64,000 nucleotides of DNA from Gemmatimonadota bacterium. Its GTDB lineage: Bacteria > Gemmatimonadota > Gemmatimonadetes > Gemmatimonadales > GWC2-71-9. Each line of letters starts with the position of its first letter. The stretch's first letter is position 1. The notes under the pieces are model-generated. The model had not been told where the DNA came from and did not search any database. It worked only from the letters and a program-made list of their open reading frames with translations. The position numbers and the translations under genes are program-made. Location: the NCBI GenBank assembly GCA_016720805.1, contig JADKJZ010000014.1:372001-436000 (forward strand), read 5' to 3'. Positions 32,380-40,681 of the stretch are shown here, one piece after another.

Positions 32380-33182
32380 GCGAAACGCTGGTGCCCGCCT
32401 TCGAACTCCGGCCGATCCATGTGGCCGGTGTGCCGGCGGCGGAGCCCTGGGGCATCGCCGTCGAGGTGCCGGTCGAACTGCAGCTCAACGGAACTCCGTG
32501 GACCGTGATGCTCGCGTCGCCGACCGACCTGGACGATTTCGCCGTCGGCCTCGCGCTGACGGAACGGCTGGTTGCCGACGCCGCGGGAGTCACCGGGTTG
32601 CGCATCGCGCAGCAGGAAGGCGACTGGACGGTCGACCTCGACGTACCGGTGCCGCTGCGCCCGACGCGCGCCCGCAGCGTCGCGGGCGCGACCGGCTGCG
32701 GCATCTGCGGCCTGGAGTCGCTGGGTGACTTCCGCAGCGGACTCGCCGGCGTCGTGCCGGTGGTGGCAACGCAGGTGGTCACCGATGCTGCCGTCCTCGC
32801 GGCGTGGGCGGCACTGCCCGACTTGCAACCGGTGAACGCGGTCACCAGGTCGGTCCACGCGGCGGCATGGTGCGCGCCGGATGGCGCCGTCCTTCTGGTG
32901 CGCGAGGATGTCGGTCGCCACAATGCGCTCGACAAGCTGGTGGGCGCGCTGGCACGCCAAGGCCGGCTCGGTGAACCCGGATTCGTCGCGATGACGTCGC
33001 GCTGCAGCGTGGAGCTGGTCGCCAAGGCGACGGTTGCCCGGGCGTTGCTCCTGGCCACGATCTCCGCGCCGACCACGCTGGCGTTGGCGGCCTCGGCGGC
33101 GCTCGGCGTCCCGCTGGCCTGCGCCGGTCCCGGCCAGCAGGTCGTCCGCTTTCCGAGGGAGTCTCCCGATGAAGTCGACTGA
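32376..33182 (+). CDS. fdhD: Formate dehydrogenase accessory sulfurtransferase FdhD
   Basis: 268 residues from a GTG overlapping the fdsA stop. It has the FdhD landmarks: FAVGLALTERLV, the catalytic CGIC loop (Cys108, Cys111), VREDVGRHNALDKLVG and TSRCSVELVAKA. FdhD moves sulfur from a cysteine desulfurase to the molybdenum cofactor, which formate dehydrogenases need for activity. Its position after fdsA corresponds to fdsC in the fdsGBACD operon of Cupriavidus. It overlaps fdsD by 14 bases. Confidence 0.94.
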   Translation: MSETLVPAFELRPIHVAGVPAAEPWGIAVEVPVELQLNGTPWTVMLASPTDLDDFAVGLALTERLVADAAGVTGLRIAQQEGDWTVDLDVPVPLRPTRARSVAGATGCGICGLESLGDFRSGLAGVVPVVATQVVTDAAVLAAWAALPDLQPVNAVTRSVHAAAWCAPDGAVLLVREDVGRHNALDKLVGALARQGRLGEPGFVAMTSRCSVELVAKATVARALLLATISAPTTLALAASAALGVPLACAGPGQQVVRFPRESPDEVD

Positions 33183-33390
33183 CCTGGTCCGCATGTCCAC
33201 GCAGATCGCCCAGTTCTTCGAGCCGTATACGACCGAGGAGGCGATCACCGGCGTGGCCGAGCACCTGACGGGATTCTGGACACCGTCGATGCGGCTCGAG
33301 TTGCTTGCGATCCTCGCGACCGGAACGCCGCCGCTGCATCCGCTCGTGGTGGAAGCGGCCAGGCGATTGACGGCTGGTCGCCCGGCGTGA
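33169..33390 (+). CDS. fdsD: Formate dehydrogenase delta subunit
   Basis: 73 residues from an ATG inside the end of fdhD, with GGGAG upstream. The pattern LVRMSTQIAQFFEPY and ITGVAEHLTGFWTPSMR matches the small FdsD subunit, which is found only with this class of formate dehydrogenase and is needed for maturation or stability. Its stop overlaps the start of mobA (GTGA). Confidence 0.9.
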   Translation: MKSTDLVRMSTQIAQFFEPYTTEEAITGVAEHLTGFWTPSMRLELLAILATGTPPLHPLVVEAARRLTAGRPA

Positions 33391-33995
33391 TTCCGGCGGA
33401 AGAAATCACGGGAATCATCGTGGCAGGCGGCGATGGGCAGCGCATGGGAGGCGTCACCAAGTCGCTGCTGGTCGCGGCTGGCGCGCCGCTGATTGCGCAC
33501 GTCCGGGCCCGCCTGGCCCCGCAGGTCGGCACCGTGATGATCAGCGCCAACGTCGACCCAACCGCCCACGGCGCCTGGGGTGATGTCGTCATGGCCGATC
33601 ACGTGCCCGGGATGGGGCCGCTCGGCGGGCTGCTCTCCATCCTCGAACACGTCGCGACCCCCTATGCGTTCTGTTGCCCGGGTGACGCGCCGCTGTTGGA
33701 CCCGACCCTCGTCTCGCGGCTGGGGCTCGCGTTGCGGCGCGCCTCGGCGGACATCGCGTTCCCCCACGACGGGCACCAGCTGCAACACCTCTTTCTCCTG
33801 TTCCCCACGAGCCTGCGCGGCTCGTTGCGCCGCTATCTGTCCGAAGGGGGTCGGTCGGTGCACGGCTGGACCGACGGCCTGAACAGCGTGATCGTGGACT
33901 GCGCGCAGCATCCCGATGCCTTTCTCAACATCAACACGCAGGACAACCTGCAGCGGGCCGATCGGTTGCTGACCCCGATCGCGGTGGCGCCATGA
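33387..33995 (+). CDS. mobA: Molybdenum cofactor guanylyltransferase
   Basis: 202 residues from a GTG. The nucleotide-binding loop GIIVAGGDGQRMGGVTKSLL and the metal-binding PGDAPLLDP are those of MobA-type transferases, which attach GMP to molybdopterin to make the bis-MGD cofactor used by FdsA. A MobA gene inside the operon fits local cofactor supply. Coupling continues: the stop overlaps the next start (ATGA). Confidence 0.9.
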   Translation: MIPAEEITGIIVAGGDGQRMGGVTKSLLVAAGAPLIAHVRARLAPQVGTVMISANVDPTAHGAWGDVVMADHVPGMGPLGGLLSILEHVATPYAFCCPGDAPLLDPTLVSRLGLALRRASADIAFPHDGHQLQHLFLLFPTSLRGSLRRYLSEGGRSVHGWTDGLNSVIVDCAQHPDAFLNINTQDNLQRADRLLTPIAVAP

Positions 33996-34369
33996 AGCTG
34001 CGACTGCGGGATTCGTCGATCCGGCTTCGGCTCACGCGCACGGAGGTGCAGGCCATCGGGCAGGGCCAGCGGCTCGAGGCGCGCACCGAACTCCCGGATG
34101 GCAGTGCCCTTCGCTATGCCCTGGTGGTGGCCATCGGTGGTCCCGTGACGGCGACGTTCCTGAATGGCTGCCTGGAAGTCGTGGTGCCGTTGACGGAGGC
34201 GACGCCGTGGGCCATGGGTGATGCGGTGTCGATCGAGTCGATCCAACCGACCCCCAGCGGGTCGTGTCACCTGTTGATCGAGAAGGACTTTGCCTGTCTC
34301 CATCCCCGTGCCGAGGATCATGGCGCGGAGACCTTTCCCAATCCCACATCGCCGAGAGATCGCCCGTGA
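33992..34369 (+). CDS. Conserved small protein of the formate operon (DUF7009-like)
   Basis: 125 residues. The opening MKLRLRDSSIRLRLTRTEV is typical of a small conserved family that I believe is DUF7009. The rest predicts a beta-rich fold with VVAIGGPVTATFLNGCLEVVVPL. There are three Cys near the middle and end (NGC, GSC, ACL) which could bind metal, but no known motif is formed. The last 20 residues are Pro-rich. Its position between mobA and fhs, overlapping both, argues for a job in formate dehydrogenase maturation or formate handling. Confidence 0.75.
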   Translation: MKLRLRDSSIRLRLTRTEVQAIGQGQRLEARTELPDGSALRYALVVAIGGPVTATFLNGCLEVVVPLTEATPWAMGDAVSIESIQPTPSGSCHLLIEKDFACLHPRAEDHGAETFPNPTSPRDRP

Positions 34370-36048
34370 CCGCCCAGGTCGTGCCGTCCGACATCGAGAT
34401 TGCCCAGAGCGCCACGCTCCGCCCCATCACCGCCATCGCGGCCGACCTCGGCCTCTCCCCCGACGACATCGATCAGTACGGCAAGTACAAGGCGAAGCTC
34501 CCGCTCGAGCTGGCCAGTCGGCCCCCGCGCGGGAAGTTGGTGCTGGTGACCGCCATCTCGCCGACCCCCAGTGGCGAAGGGAAGAGCACGGTGAGCGTCG
34601 GGCTGGCGCAGGCGTTCCGGCGCCTCGGGACCAACGCGGTGCTGGCCATCCGGGAACCGAGCCTCGGTCCGGTGTTCGGCGTGAAGGGTGGTGCGGCCGG
34701 CGGCGGGTACTCGCAGGTGCTGCCGATGGAGGACATCAACCTCCACTTCACCGGCGACTTCCACGCGATCTCGAGCGCGCACGCGCTGCTCTCGGCGATG
34801 ATGGACAACTCGCTGCAGCAGGGGAATCCGACCGGGCTCGATCCGCGCCGCATCACCTGGCCGCGCACCATCGACATGAACGACCGCGCCCTGCGACGGA
34901 CCATCATCGGCCTCGGCGGTCCGGCCGAAGGCGTCGTACGCGAAGAGCGCTGGGTCATCATTCCGGCCAGCGAGATCATGGCGATCGTTGCCCTCGCGAG
35001 CGGACTCGAGGATCTGCAGGAGCGGCTCGGGCGCATCATCGTGGGCTCGACCGCCGGCACTGCCCGCACGCCGGTGCGCGCCCGCGATCTCAAGGCCATT
35101 GGTGCGATGACGCTGCTGCTCAAGGATGCCATGCGCCCGAATCTGGTGCAGACGCTGGAAGGTGGGCCCGCGCTGGTGCATGCCGGGCCGTTCGGCAACA
35201 TCGCGCACGGTTGCAACAGCCTCGTGGCGACGCGCTCGGCGCTGGCGCTCGGCGACATCGTGGTCACCGAGGCGGGCTTCGGCTCGGACCTCGGTGCGGA
35301 GAAGTTCTTCGACATCAAGTGTCGCGCCGGTGGACTGAAGCCGGAGGCGGCGGTGATGGTGGCGACCATCCGGTCGTTGAAGATGCAGGGCGGTGTGCCG
35401 AAGACGTCACTGGGGGTCGAGAACCTCGAGGCCCTGGAGCGCGGGCTGCCACACCTGGCCCATCACGTCCGCAACGTCCGGCAGTTCGGGGTGCCGGTGG
35501 TGGTCGCCATCAACCGCCACCTCAGCGACACGGCGGCCGAGATGGCCATGGTCACGAAGTACGCCGAGGGACTGGGCGTGCCGGTGGCGCTCTGCGATGT
35601 CTGGGCAAGTGGCGGCGCAGGCGGCGAGGCGCTCGCGCGCGAGGTGCAGAAGCTCCTCGATGGCGGCACCGCGAACTTCCAGCCGATCTACGACACGGCC
35701 TTGCCGATCCGCGCCAAGGCGGAGACGATTGCGCAGAAGGTCTACGGCGCGGATGGCGTCGACTTCACGCCTGCGGCGGCGCGGCAGATCGACTATCTCG
35801 AATCGATCGGCATGGCTGACACACCGGTGTGCATGGCGAAGACGCAGTACTCGCTCACCGACGATGCCACCCGCCTCGGCACGCCGAAGGGATTCCGGAT
35901 CACGGTCAACGAGGTGTGGGGATCGGCCGGAGCAGGCTTCGTGGTCTGCAAGACGGGCGACATCATGACGATGCCGGGATTGTCGAAGGTGCCGGCCGCG
36001 GAGGGGATGCGGGTGGCGGCGGATGGGCGGATTGAAGGACTTTCGTGA
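34366..36048 (+). CDS. fhs: Formate-tetrahydrofolate ligase
   Basis: 560 residues from a GTG that overlaps the previous stop; in-frame codons further upstream lie in that gene. The ATP-binding loop SPTPSGEGKST (about residues 65-75) and LAIREPSLGPVFGVKGGAAGGGYSQ, cited by its parts REPSLGPVFG and AAGGGYSQ, are hallmarks of the enzyme. It joins formate to tetrahydrofolate with ATP, making 10-formyl-THF for C1 metabolism. As the last gene of the formate operon it gives the cell a biosynthetic exit for formate beside oxidation by Fds. Confidence 0.96.
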   Translation: MTAQVVPSDIEIAQSATLRPITAIAADLGLSPDDIDQYGKYKAKLPLELASRPPRGKLVLVTAISPTPSGEGKSTVSVGLAQAFRRLGTNAVLAIREPSLGPVFGVKGGAAGGGYSQVLPMEDINLHFTGDFHAISSAHALLSAMMDNSLQQGNPTGLDPRRITWPRTIDMNDRALRRTIIGLGGPAEGVVREERWVIIPASEIMAIVALASGLEDLQERLGRIIVGSTAGTARTPVRARDLKAIGAMTLLLKDAMRPNLVQTLEGGPALVHAGPFGNIAHGCNSLVATRSALALGDIVVTEAGFGSDLGAEKFFDIKCRAGGLKPEAAVMVATIRSLKMQGGVPKTSLGVENLEALERGLPHLAHHVRNVRQFGVPVVVAINRHLSDTAAEMAMVTKYAEGLGVPVALCDVWASGGAGGEALAREVQKLLDGGTANFQPIYDTALPIRAKAETIAQKVYGADGVDFTPAAARQIDYLESIGMADTPVCMAKTQYSLTDDATRLGTPKGFRITVNEVWGSAGAGFVVCKTGDIMTMPGLSKVPAAEGMRVAADGRIEGLS

Positions 36049-36057
36049 CGTTCAAGA

Positions 36058-36105
36058 CAGGATGATCGATCATCGATGATCGATCATCGATGATCGATCA
36101 TCCTG
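36058..36105. repeat. Perfect 48-base palindrome of alternating heptamers
   Basis: ATGATCG and ATCATCG units alternate so that the whole 48-base stretch equals its own reverse complement. It lies between the convergent fhs and ada genes, and the TGA stop of ada (36098-36100) is inside it. It can form a long hairpin or cruciform and could end transcription from both sides. Confidence 0.93.
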
Positions 36106-37144
36106 CTTCCAGTTCCAGCAACCGCTTCTTCCGCCACAGCCCGCCGCCGTAGCCGCCGAGTTTCCCGTCGGCATTGACGACGCGGTGGCAGGGGATCACG
36201 ATGGCGAGGCGGTTGCGGCCGTTGGCGCTACCGACGGCGCGGCTGGCGTTGGGTGAACCGATCCGCTCGGCGACATCGGCATAGGAGCAGGTGACGCCGT
36301 AGGGGATCTGCCGGAGCGCGGCCCAGACGCGCTCTTCGAAGGGCGTGCCGCGCACCACCAGCGGCACGGTGAAGTCGCGCCGCGTGCCGGCGAAGTATTC
36401 GGTGAGTTCCGCGCCGAGTTGGCTGAGGTGCGGGTGTTCGCCAACGACCAGGGGCCCCACGAAGCGGCGCCGGAGTCGGGTAGCCTGCTCTTCGAGGCGG
36501 GCGAGGTCGCCGAATTCGAGCAACATCACTCCCTCCTCCGTCGCGGCGGCGACCAGCGGACCGACCGGCGAATCGAAGGTCGTCGCGACCATCGCCTCGC
36601 CACCTCGTGCCCGGCCAGGTGGCATGCCGACGATCCGCGCGAAGGCATCGCGAAAGCCGCTGTGCGAGGCGTAGCCTGAGGTCAGGATCACGTGATCGAG
36701 CATGTCGCCCTCGCGGAGTCGGTGCTGTGCCTTGGCAACGCGCTGAGCGCGGGCCCATGCCTGGAAGGTCATGCCGTGGGTGCGCCGAAAATGACGTCGG
36801 ATCACCACGGGGTCGAGATCGAGTTGCTGCAGCGCCTGGTCGGAGAGCCGCTCCGCTCCCGCCGTGGCGAGTGCCGATTCGAGCCGTCCCCACCAGGTCG
36901 GCAGGGGCGCCGGGCGGCCGGGGTGGCAGCGACGGCAGGCGCGATAGCCCGCGGCTTCCGCCGCGGCGAGCGTCGCGAAGAACTCGCGATTTTCCGGCAG
37001 TGCCGGGCGCGACGGGCAGACCGGCCGGCAGGCGATTCGGGTGGTGCGGACCGCGACGATGAAGAGGCCGTCCCACGCCGGGTCGCGGCTGGTCACGGCA
37101 CGCATCATGGTGCGACGGGCGGGCAATGGGGAGAGGCGCGTCAT
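36098..37144 (-). CDS. ada: Bifunctional Ada: methylphosphotriester / O6-methylguanine repair and regulator
   Basis: 348 residues with all three Ada parts. The N-terminal zinc domain has the four Cys (Cys39, Cys43, then CRRC). Cys39, in TTRIACRPVC, is the methyl acceptor from phosphotriesters. An AraC-type helix-turn-helix region follows (LSDQALQQLDLDPVVIRRHFRR). The C-terminal O6-alkylguanine transferase has the active site IVIPCHRVV and the arginine-finger region SRAVGSANGRN. It repairs alkylated DNA and, once methylated, activates its own regulon. No AlkB or AlkA gene lies next to it here. The stop codon lies in a palindromic array. Confidence 0.94.
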   Translation of the reverse strand: MTRLSPLPARRTMMRAVTSRDPAWDGLFIVAVRTTRIACRPVCPSRPALPENREFFATLAAAEAAGYRACRRCHPGRPAPLPTWWGRLESALATAGAERLSDQALQQLDLDPVVIRRHFRRTHGMTFQAWARAQRVAKAQHRLREGDMLDHVILTSGYASHSGFRDAFARIVGMPPGRARGGEAMVATTFDSPVGPLVAAATEEGVMLLEFGDLARLEEQATRLRRRFVGPLVVGEHPHLSQLGAELTEYFAGTRRDFTVPLVVRGTPFEERVWAALRQIPYGVTCSYADVAERIGSPNASRAVGSANGRNRLAIVIPCHRVVNADGKLGGYGGGLWRKKRLLELEAG

Positions 37145-37272
37145 GGCTGCCAGTTTACCGCCATCCCCCGGCGGGCGCCACCGGAAATTGGACGGTCAAT
37201 TTCGGGACACCTTGCCTCCGGCGCGGCGTCGCGCGCTACATTCCATGGCATCCCCGATCCACCGGAGGCGGT

Positions 37273-37530
37273 ATGAGTCGTGACCGACTGCAGGTGTACG
37301 AGAGCGGTGACGTCCGCGTGACCTTCAACCCCCAGGTCTGTCAGCACTCGGGCGTCTGTCTGCGCACGCTGCCGGCGGTGTTCGACGTGTCGCGCCCGCG
37401 GTGGGTGCATCCGGACGCCGCCGGCGCCCACGAAGTCATCGCCGCGGTGGCCAAGTGTCCCTCGGGGGCCCTGCAGGCGCACCTGATCACCTCCGTGCAT
37501 CCTGCCGTGCCGCCGATCGCGCCGGACTGA
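37273..37530 (+). CDS. YjdI-like divergent 4Fe-4S mono-cluster protein
   Basis: 85 residues from an ATG with GGAGG four bases upstream. The motif FNPQVCQHSGVCLRTLPAVFD, followed by VAKCPSGAL, is the divergent ferredoxin pattern of YjdI (Fer4_19), with three visible Cys. The role of this family is not established; it is usually paired with a GNAT acetyltransferase, which is absent here. It ends at a GC-rich hairpin shared with a convergent gene. Confidence 0.85.
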   Translation: MSRDRLQVYESGDVRVTFNPQVCQHSGVCLRTLPAVFDVSRPRWVHPDAAGAHEVIAAVAKCPSGALQAHLITSVHPAVPPIAPD

Positions 37531-37553
37531 GCGGCCGGCTGGGCTCGAATGCA

Positions 37554-37583
37554 CAGCGGGCCGCCCCATGGGGCGGCCCGCTG
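37554..37583. terminator. Bidirectional hairpin between convergent genes
   Basis: A 14-base perfect stem, CAGCGGGCCGCCCC and its complement around a tiny loop, lies between the YjdI-like gene (+) and a lipoprotein gene (-). There is no T-tract on the plus side. Confidence 0.7.
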
Positions 37584-37609
37584 CGTTGCCGGATGCTGCA
37601 CGTGCAAGA

Positions 37610-38068
37610 CTATTCGATCTCGAGGGGCTTGAGGCCCTGCGAGATGCCATCGAGCAGGACCTCGATCTGGTACTTCCCCTTCGGCCAGGGCTTGCCGCTC
37701 TGGAAGCGGATCGGCAGCGTGGCGATACCGCTGGTCGTGTCGGGGTCACCGACGATTCCGTTGTCGCTGGCCACCTTGGTCGTCCCCTGCATCAGGATGG
37801 CCTCAAGCTTGGCCCCTGGGGCGACATACTGCGTGCGCACCGAGACGAAGATGGTGTCGCCGCTATTGAAGCGCGACGTGACGCCGCCGACGATCGCGCC
37901 GGTCGAGTCGAGCGCGTGCCCCGCGTCGAACGCCATCACGTGCGGCATCTTGATTTCGGGCGCCGCGGCGGTGGTCGAGTCGTTGGTCTCGGATGACGGT
38001 TCCGGCGACTTGTCACCACAGGCCACCAGGGCCACGGCAAGGAGCGGAAGGGCGAGGATCGATCGCAT
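37610..38068 (-). CDS. Lipoprotein of unknown function
   Basis: 152 residues with a lipoprotein signal (LLAVALVACGDKS, lipid Cys17). A Ser/Thr/Glu-rich linker follows, then a beta-sandwich-like domain with FNSGDTIFVSVRTQYVAPG and FQSGKPWPKGKYQIEVLLDG. The pattern of strands ending in KYQIEV looks like an immunoglobulin-like fold. I do not know the family by name. It ends at the shared hairpin and has its own upstream region. Confidence 0.75.
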   Translation of the reverse strand: MRSILALPLLAVALVACGDKSPEPSSETNDSTTAAAPEIKMPHVMAFDAGHALDSTGAIVGGVTSRFNSGDTIFVSVRTQYVAPGAKLEAILMQGTTKVASDNGIVGDPDTTSGIATLPIRFQSGKPWPKGKYQIEVLLDGISQGLKPLEIE

Positions 38069-38178
38069 GGTTCAGGCTCGGTCGAGAAGGTGATGGTCCC
38101 GCACGCCCCAGATGGGCGGCGCCTCCTGCAAACTAGTGCCCGACGGCGACCGGGCCAATCGCCCGGCCCACCCGCGGG

Positions 38179-38817
38179 TCAGCCGGCGTCGCCGAAGATG
38201 CTCCGGATCCGGTCCACCCCGTCGATCCGGGTGGCCAGCTCCTTGAGCAGCCCGGTGCGGATGTCGTAGACCACGCCGTGGAGGATCGGGCGGCGCCCCC
38301 GAGCCCAGGCGTCCCGGATCACCGGCGTCGCGGCCAGGTTGTGCACCTGCTCGAGCACGTTGAGCTCGGCCAGCCGGTCGAGGCGCGCCTCGCCCTCGCC
38401 GCACGCGTCGAGCTCATCCTTGTGGAGACGCTTGATGGTCCGGAGTTGCGACAGCCAGTGGTCCGTCAGCCCGTGGGTCGGCGACTCCGCCGCCGCGGCC
38501 GCGCGCACGCCGCCGCAGCCATAGTGGCCGCAGACGATGATGTGCTTCACATCCAGGACGTCGACGGCGTAGTCCACCGCCGACAACACATTCAGGTCCG
38601 ACCCGTAGACCTGATTGGCGATGTTGCGGTGGACGAACATCTCGCCCTGCTCGGTGCCCGTCAGCGTGTTGGTCTGCACGCGCGAATCCGAACAGCCGAT
38701 GAACAGGGTGTGCGGCGTCTGCCCCGAGGCATGGCGGGTGAAATAGCCGCTGTCCTTCGCCACCATCTCCGCCGCCCAGTGACGGTTGAACTCCAGCATC
38801 TTGTCGAACGCTTCCAT
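38179..38817 (-). CDS. Beta-class carbonic anhydrase
   Basis: 212 residues. Zinc ligands are Cys42 (IGCSDSR, with the Asp44-Arg46 dyad), His98 and Cys101 (CGHYGCGG), as in plant-type beta enzymes. EMFVHRNIANQV is also conserved. It converts CO2 and water to bicarbonate and a proton. It follows the SulP transporter gene by 17 bases on the same strand, so the two are one operon. Confidence 0.96.
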   Translation of the reverse strand: MEAFDKMLEFNRHWAAEMVAKDSGYFTRHASGQTPHTLFIGCSDSRVQTNTLTGTEQGEMFVHRNIANQVYGSDLNVLSAVDYAVDVLDVKHIIVCGHYGCGGVRAAAAAESPTHGLTDHWLSQLRTIKRLHKDELDACGEGEARLDRLAELNVLEQVHNLAATPVIRDAWARGRRPILHGVVYDIRTGLLKELATRIDGVDRIRSIFGDAG

Positions 38818-38834
38818 GGCTGCTGCTCCTGAGG

Positions 38835-40430
38835 TCAGTGCGAGTGGGCGGGTGTGCTGCGGACTTCCGGCAGGCCGACCAGGCGATAGTCGATGCCCTG
38901 GGCTGCTGCGGTCGCGTGGAAGTCCTGCAACAACTCGGCGATGTCGTAGTCAACGCGCTGGGCCCGTCGACCGTCGATCTCCAGACGACTCCCCGGCGGC
39001 ACGCGCTGGAGGAATTCCGAGAGGCTGGCCTTCGCGAGGAAGGTCACCTGATCCGGGAGCACATACCGCGTCAGCACCGCGCCGTCGATCGAGATCTGGC
39101 GAAGCGCCGGCGCCTTGGCGTGCGCCCGCAGGATGAAGAAGGCACCCACCGCCAGTCCGATGGCGATCCCCACCAGCAAGTCGGTGAAGAGGATCGCGAT
39201 CACCGTGACCGCCAGCGGAATGAAGTGCTCGAGGCCGGTCGCCCATGCCGCGCGGAAGAGCCGCGGATGCGCCAGCTTGTAGCCGGTGTACACGAGGATG
39301 GTCGCGAGCGCCGCCAACGGAATGCGGCTCAGCAGCCCCGGGATCGCCATCACGGCGATCAGCAGGAGGATCGAGTGGGCGATCGCCGACCGCTTGGTCT
39401 TGCCGCCCGCATCGATGTTCGCCGAGGAACGCACGATGACTCCGGTGACCGGCAGACCACCGAGCAACCCGCTGAGCGTATTGCCGACGCCTTGGGCGAT
39501 CAGCTCCTTGTTCGGTGGGGACTGTCGCTTCAGCGGGTCGATCTTGTCGGTGGCTTCCATCGAGAGCAGTGTCTCGAGCGACGCCACGATGGCGATGGTC
39601 ACTGCCACGCGCCAGATCGCCGGATTGCTGATCGCGGCCCACTGCGGAAAGCTGAATTGTCCCGCGAGCTCACCGAAGGACGGCAACTGCACCAGGTGCG
39701 ACGCCCCCAACACGAGGGGCGAGCCGAGCATGCCGAGCAGGCTGTTGATGCCGAGGCCCGCGAGGACGACCGCCAACGGACCGGGGAAGAAGGTCAGTGC
39801 CTTCAGCGCGGGCCGCTCCCAGAGCAGCAGCAGCGCGAGCGAGACGACGGCGATCAGCACCGCGCCCCATTCCAGCAGCTGGGGGATTTCCAGCAGCGCG
39901 CTCAGCGTGGTCTGCTCATTGGCCTGGCGGAAGCTTTCGTCACCCATCGCATCGGCATCGTAGCCGACGGCGTGGGGCACCTGCTTCAGGATCAGGATGA
40001 TGCCGATCGCTGCCAGCATCCCCTTGATGACCGAGGAGGGGAAGTAGTACGAAATCACGCCGGCGCCGATGAGGCCGAGGCCGACCTGAATGGCACCGGC
40101 GATCACGACCGCGAGCAGGAAAGGCTCGAATCCCCCGAGGGTGCCGATCGCGGAGAGGACGATCGCCGTCAGGCCGGCGGCTGGTCCACTCACCATCAGC
40201 TGGGACCCGGAGAGTGGGGCCACGATCAGGCCGCCGAGGACGCCGGCGATGATGCCGGCGAAGAGCGGGGCGCCTGAGGCCAGGGCGACGCCGAGGCAGA
40301 GCGGGAGGGCCACCAGGAAGACGACGACGGCGGCGCCGAGGTCGTCCTTGAGCCAATTCGGATGGGGTGGGGGAGAGGCGACTGCGTCGGGGGCAGGCGC
40401 GGCGGCGGTCGTGGCGTGAGGGGGCGTCAT
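38835..40430 (-). CDS. SulP-family anion transporter with STAS domain
   Basis: 531 residues. About eleven to twelve membrane helices begin after a Pro/Ala-rich N-terminus, with the SulP opening DDLGAAVVVFLVALPLCLGVALASG cited here as WLKDDLGAAVVVFL and LPLCLGVALASG. GLLGGLPVTGVIVRSSANI is the family signature. The C-terminal 110 residues form a STAS domain (ISIDGAVLTRYVL onward). SulP proteins carry sulfate, bicarbonate or dicarboxylates. The coupled carbonic anhydrase gene points to bicarbonate, as with BicA-like members, but this is inference. Confidence 0.92.
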   Translation of the reverse strand: MTPPHATTAAAPAPDAVASPPPHPNWLKDDLGAAVVVFLVALPLCLGVALASGAPLFAGIIAGVLGGLIVAPLSGSQLMVSGPAAGLTAIVLSAIGTLGGFEPFLLAVVIAGAIQVGLGLIGAGVISYYFPSSVIKGMLAAIGIILILKQVPHAVGYDADAMGDESFRQANEQTTLSALLEIPQLLEWGAVLIAVVSLALLLLWERPALKALTFFPGPLAVVLAGLGINSLLGMLGSPLVLGASHLVQLPSFGELAGQFSFPQWAAISNPAIWRVAVTIAIVASLETLLSMEATDKIDPLKRQSPPNKELIAQGVGNTLSGLLGGLPVTGVIVRSSANIDAGGKTKRSAIAHSILLLIAVMAIPGLLSRIPLAALATILVYTGYKLAHPRLFRAAWATGLEHFIPLAVTVIAILFTDLLVGIAIGLAVGAFFILRAHAKAPALRQISIDGAVLTRYVLPDQVTFLAKASLSEFLQRVPPGSRLEIDGRRAQRVDYDIAELLQDFHATAAAQGIDYRLVGLPEVRSTPAHSH

Positions 40431-40482
40431 GATCGTCGTCCTGAATGTGCGGGTCGGTCAGCGTCTGAGAGAACGCCCCATG

Positions 40483-40671
40483 CTAACCACGATTGTTTTC
40501 CTCGGAAATCGGGGAAACTACGGGGATGGGGCGCCCCGATGCCGCGAGCGCCCGACGGAGAAGAAATTCGATCTGCCCATTGAGCGAGCGCAGGTCGTCC
40601 GCGGCCCACCGCTGGAGGGCGGCATGCAGGCTCGGGTCGAGCCGGACCAGGAACGTCTTGCGCTCACTCAT
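40483..40671 (-). CDS. Arc-type ribbon-helix-helix DNA-binding protein
   Basis: 62 residues from the ATG at 40671, ten bases after the SPFH stop. RKTFLVRLDPSLHAALQRWAADDLRSLNGQIEFLL, given as its parts FLVRLDPSLHAAL and SLNGQIEFLLRRAL, is the ribbon-helix-helix of the Arc family, which binds DNA as a dimer through the N-terminal strand. It is probably the regulator of its own operon with the SPFH gene. Longer in-frame starts run into the SPFH gene. Confidence 0.88.
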   Translation of the reverse strand: MSERKTFLVRLDPSLHAALQRWAADDLRSLNGQIEFLLRRALAASGRPIPVVSPISEENNRG

Positions 40672-40681
40672 GTCGCCAGAC

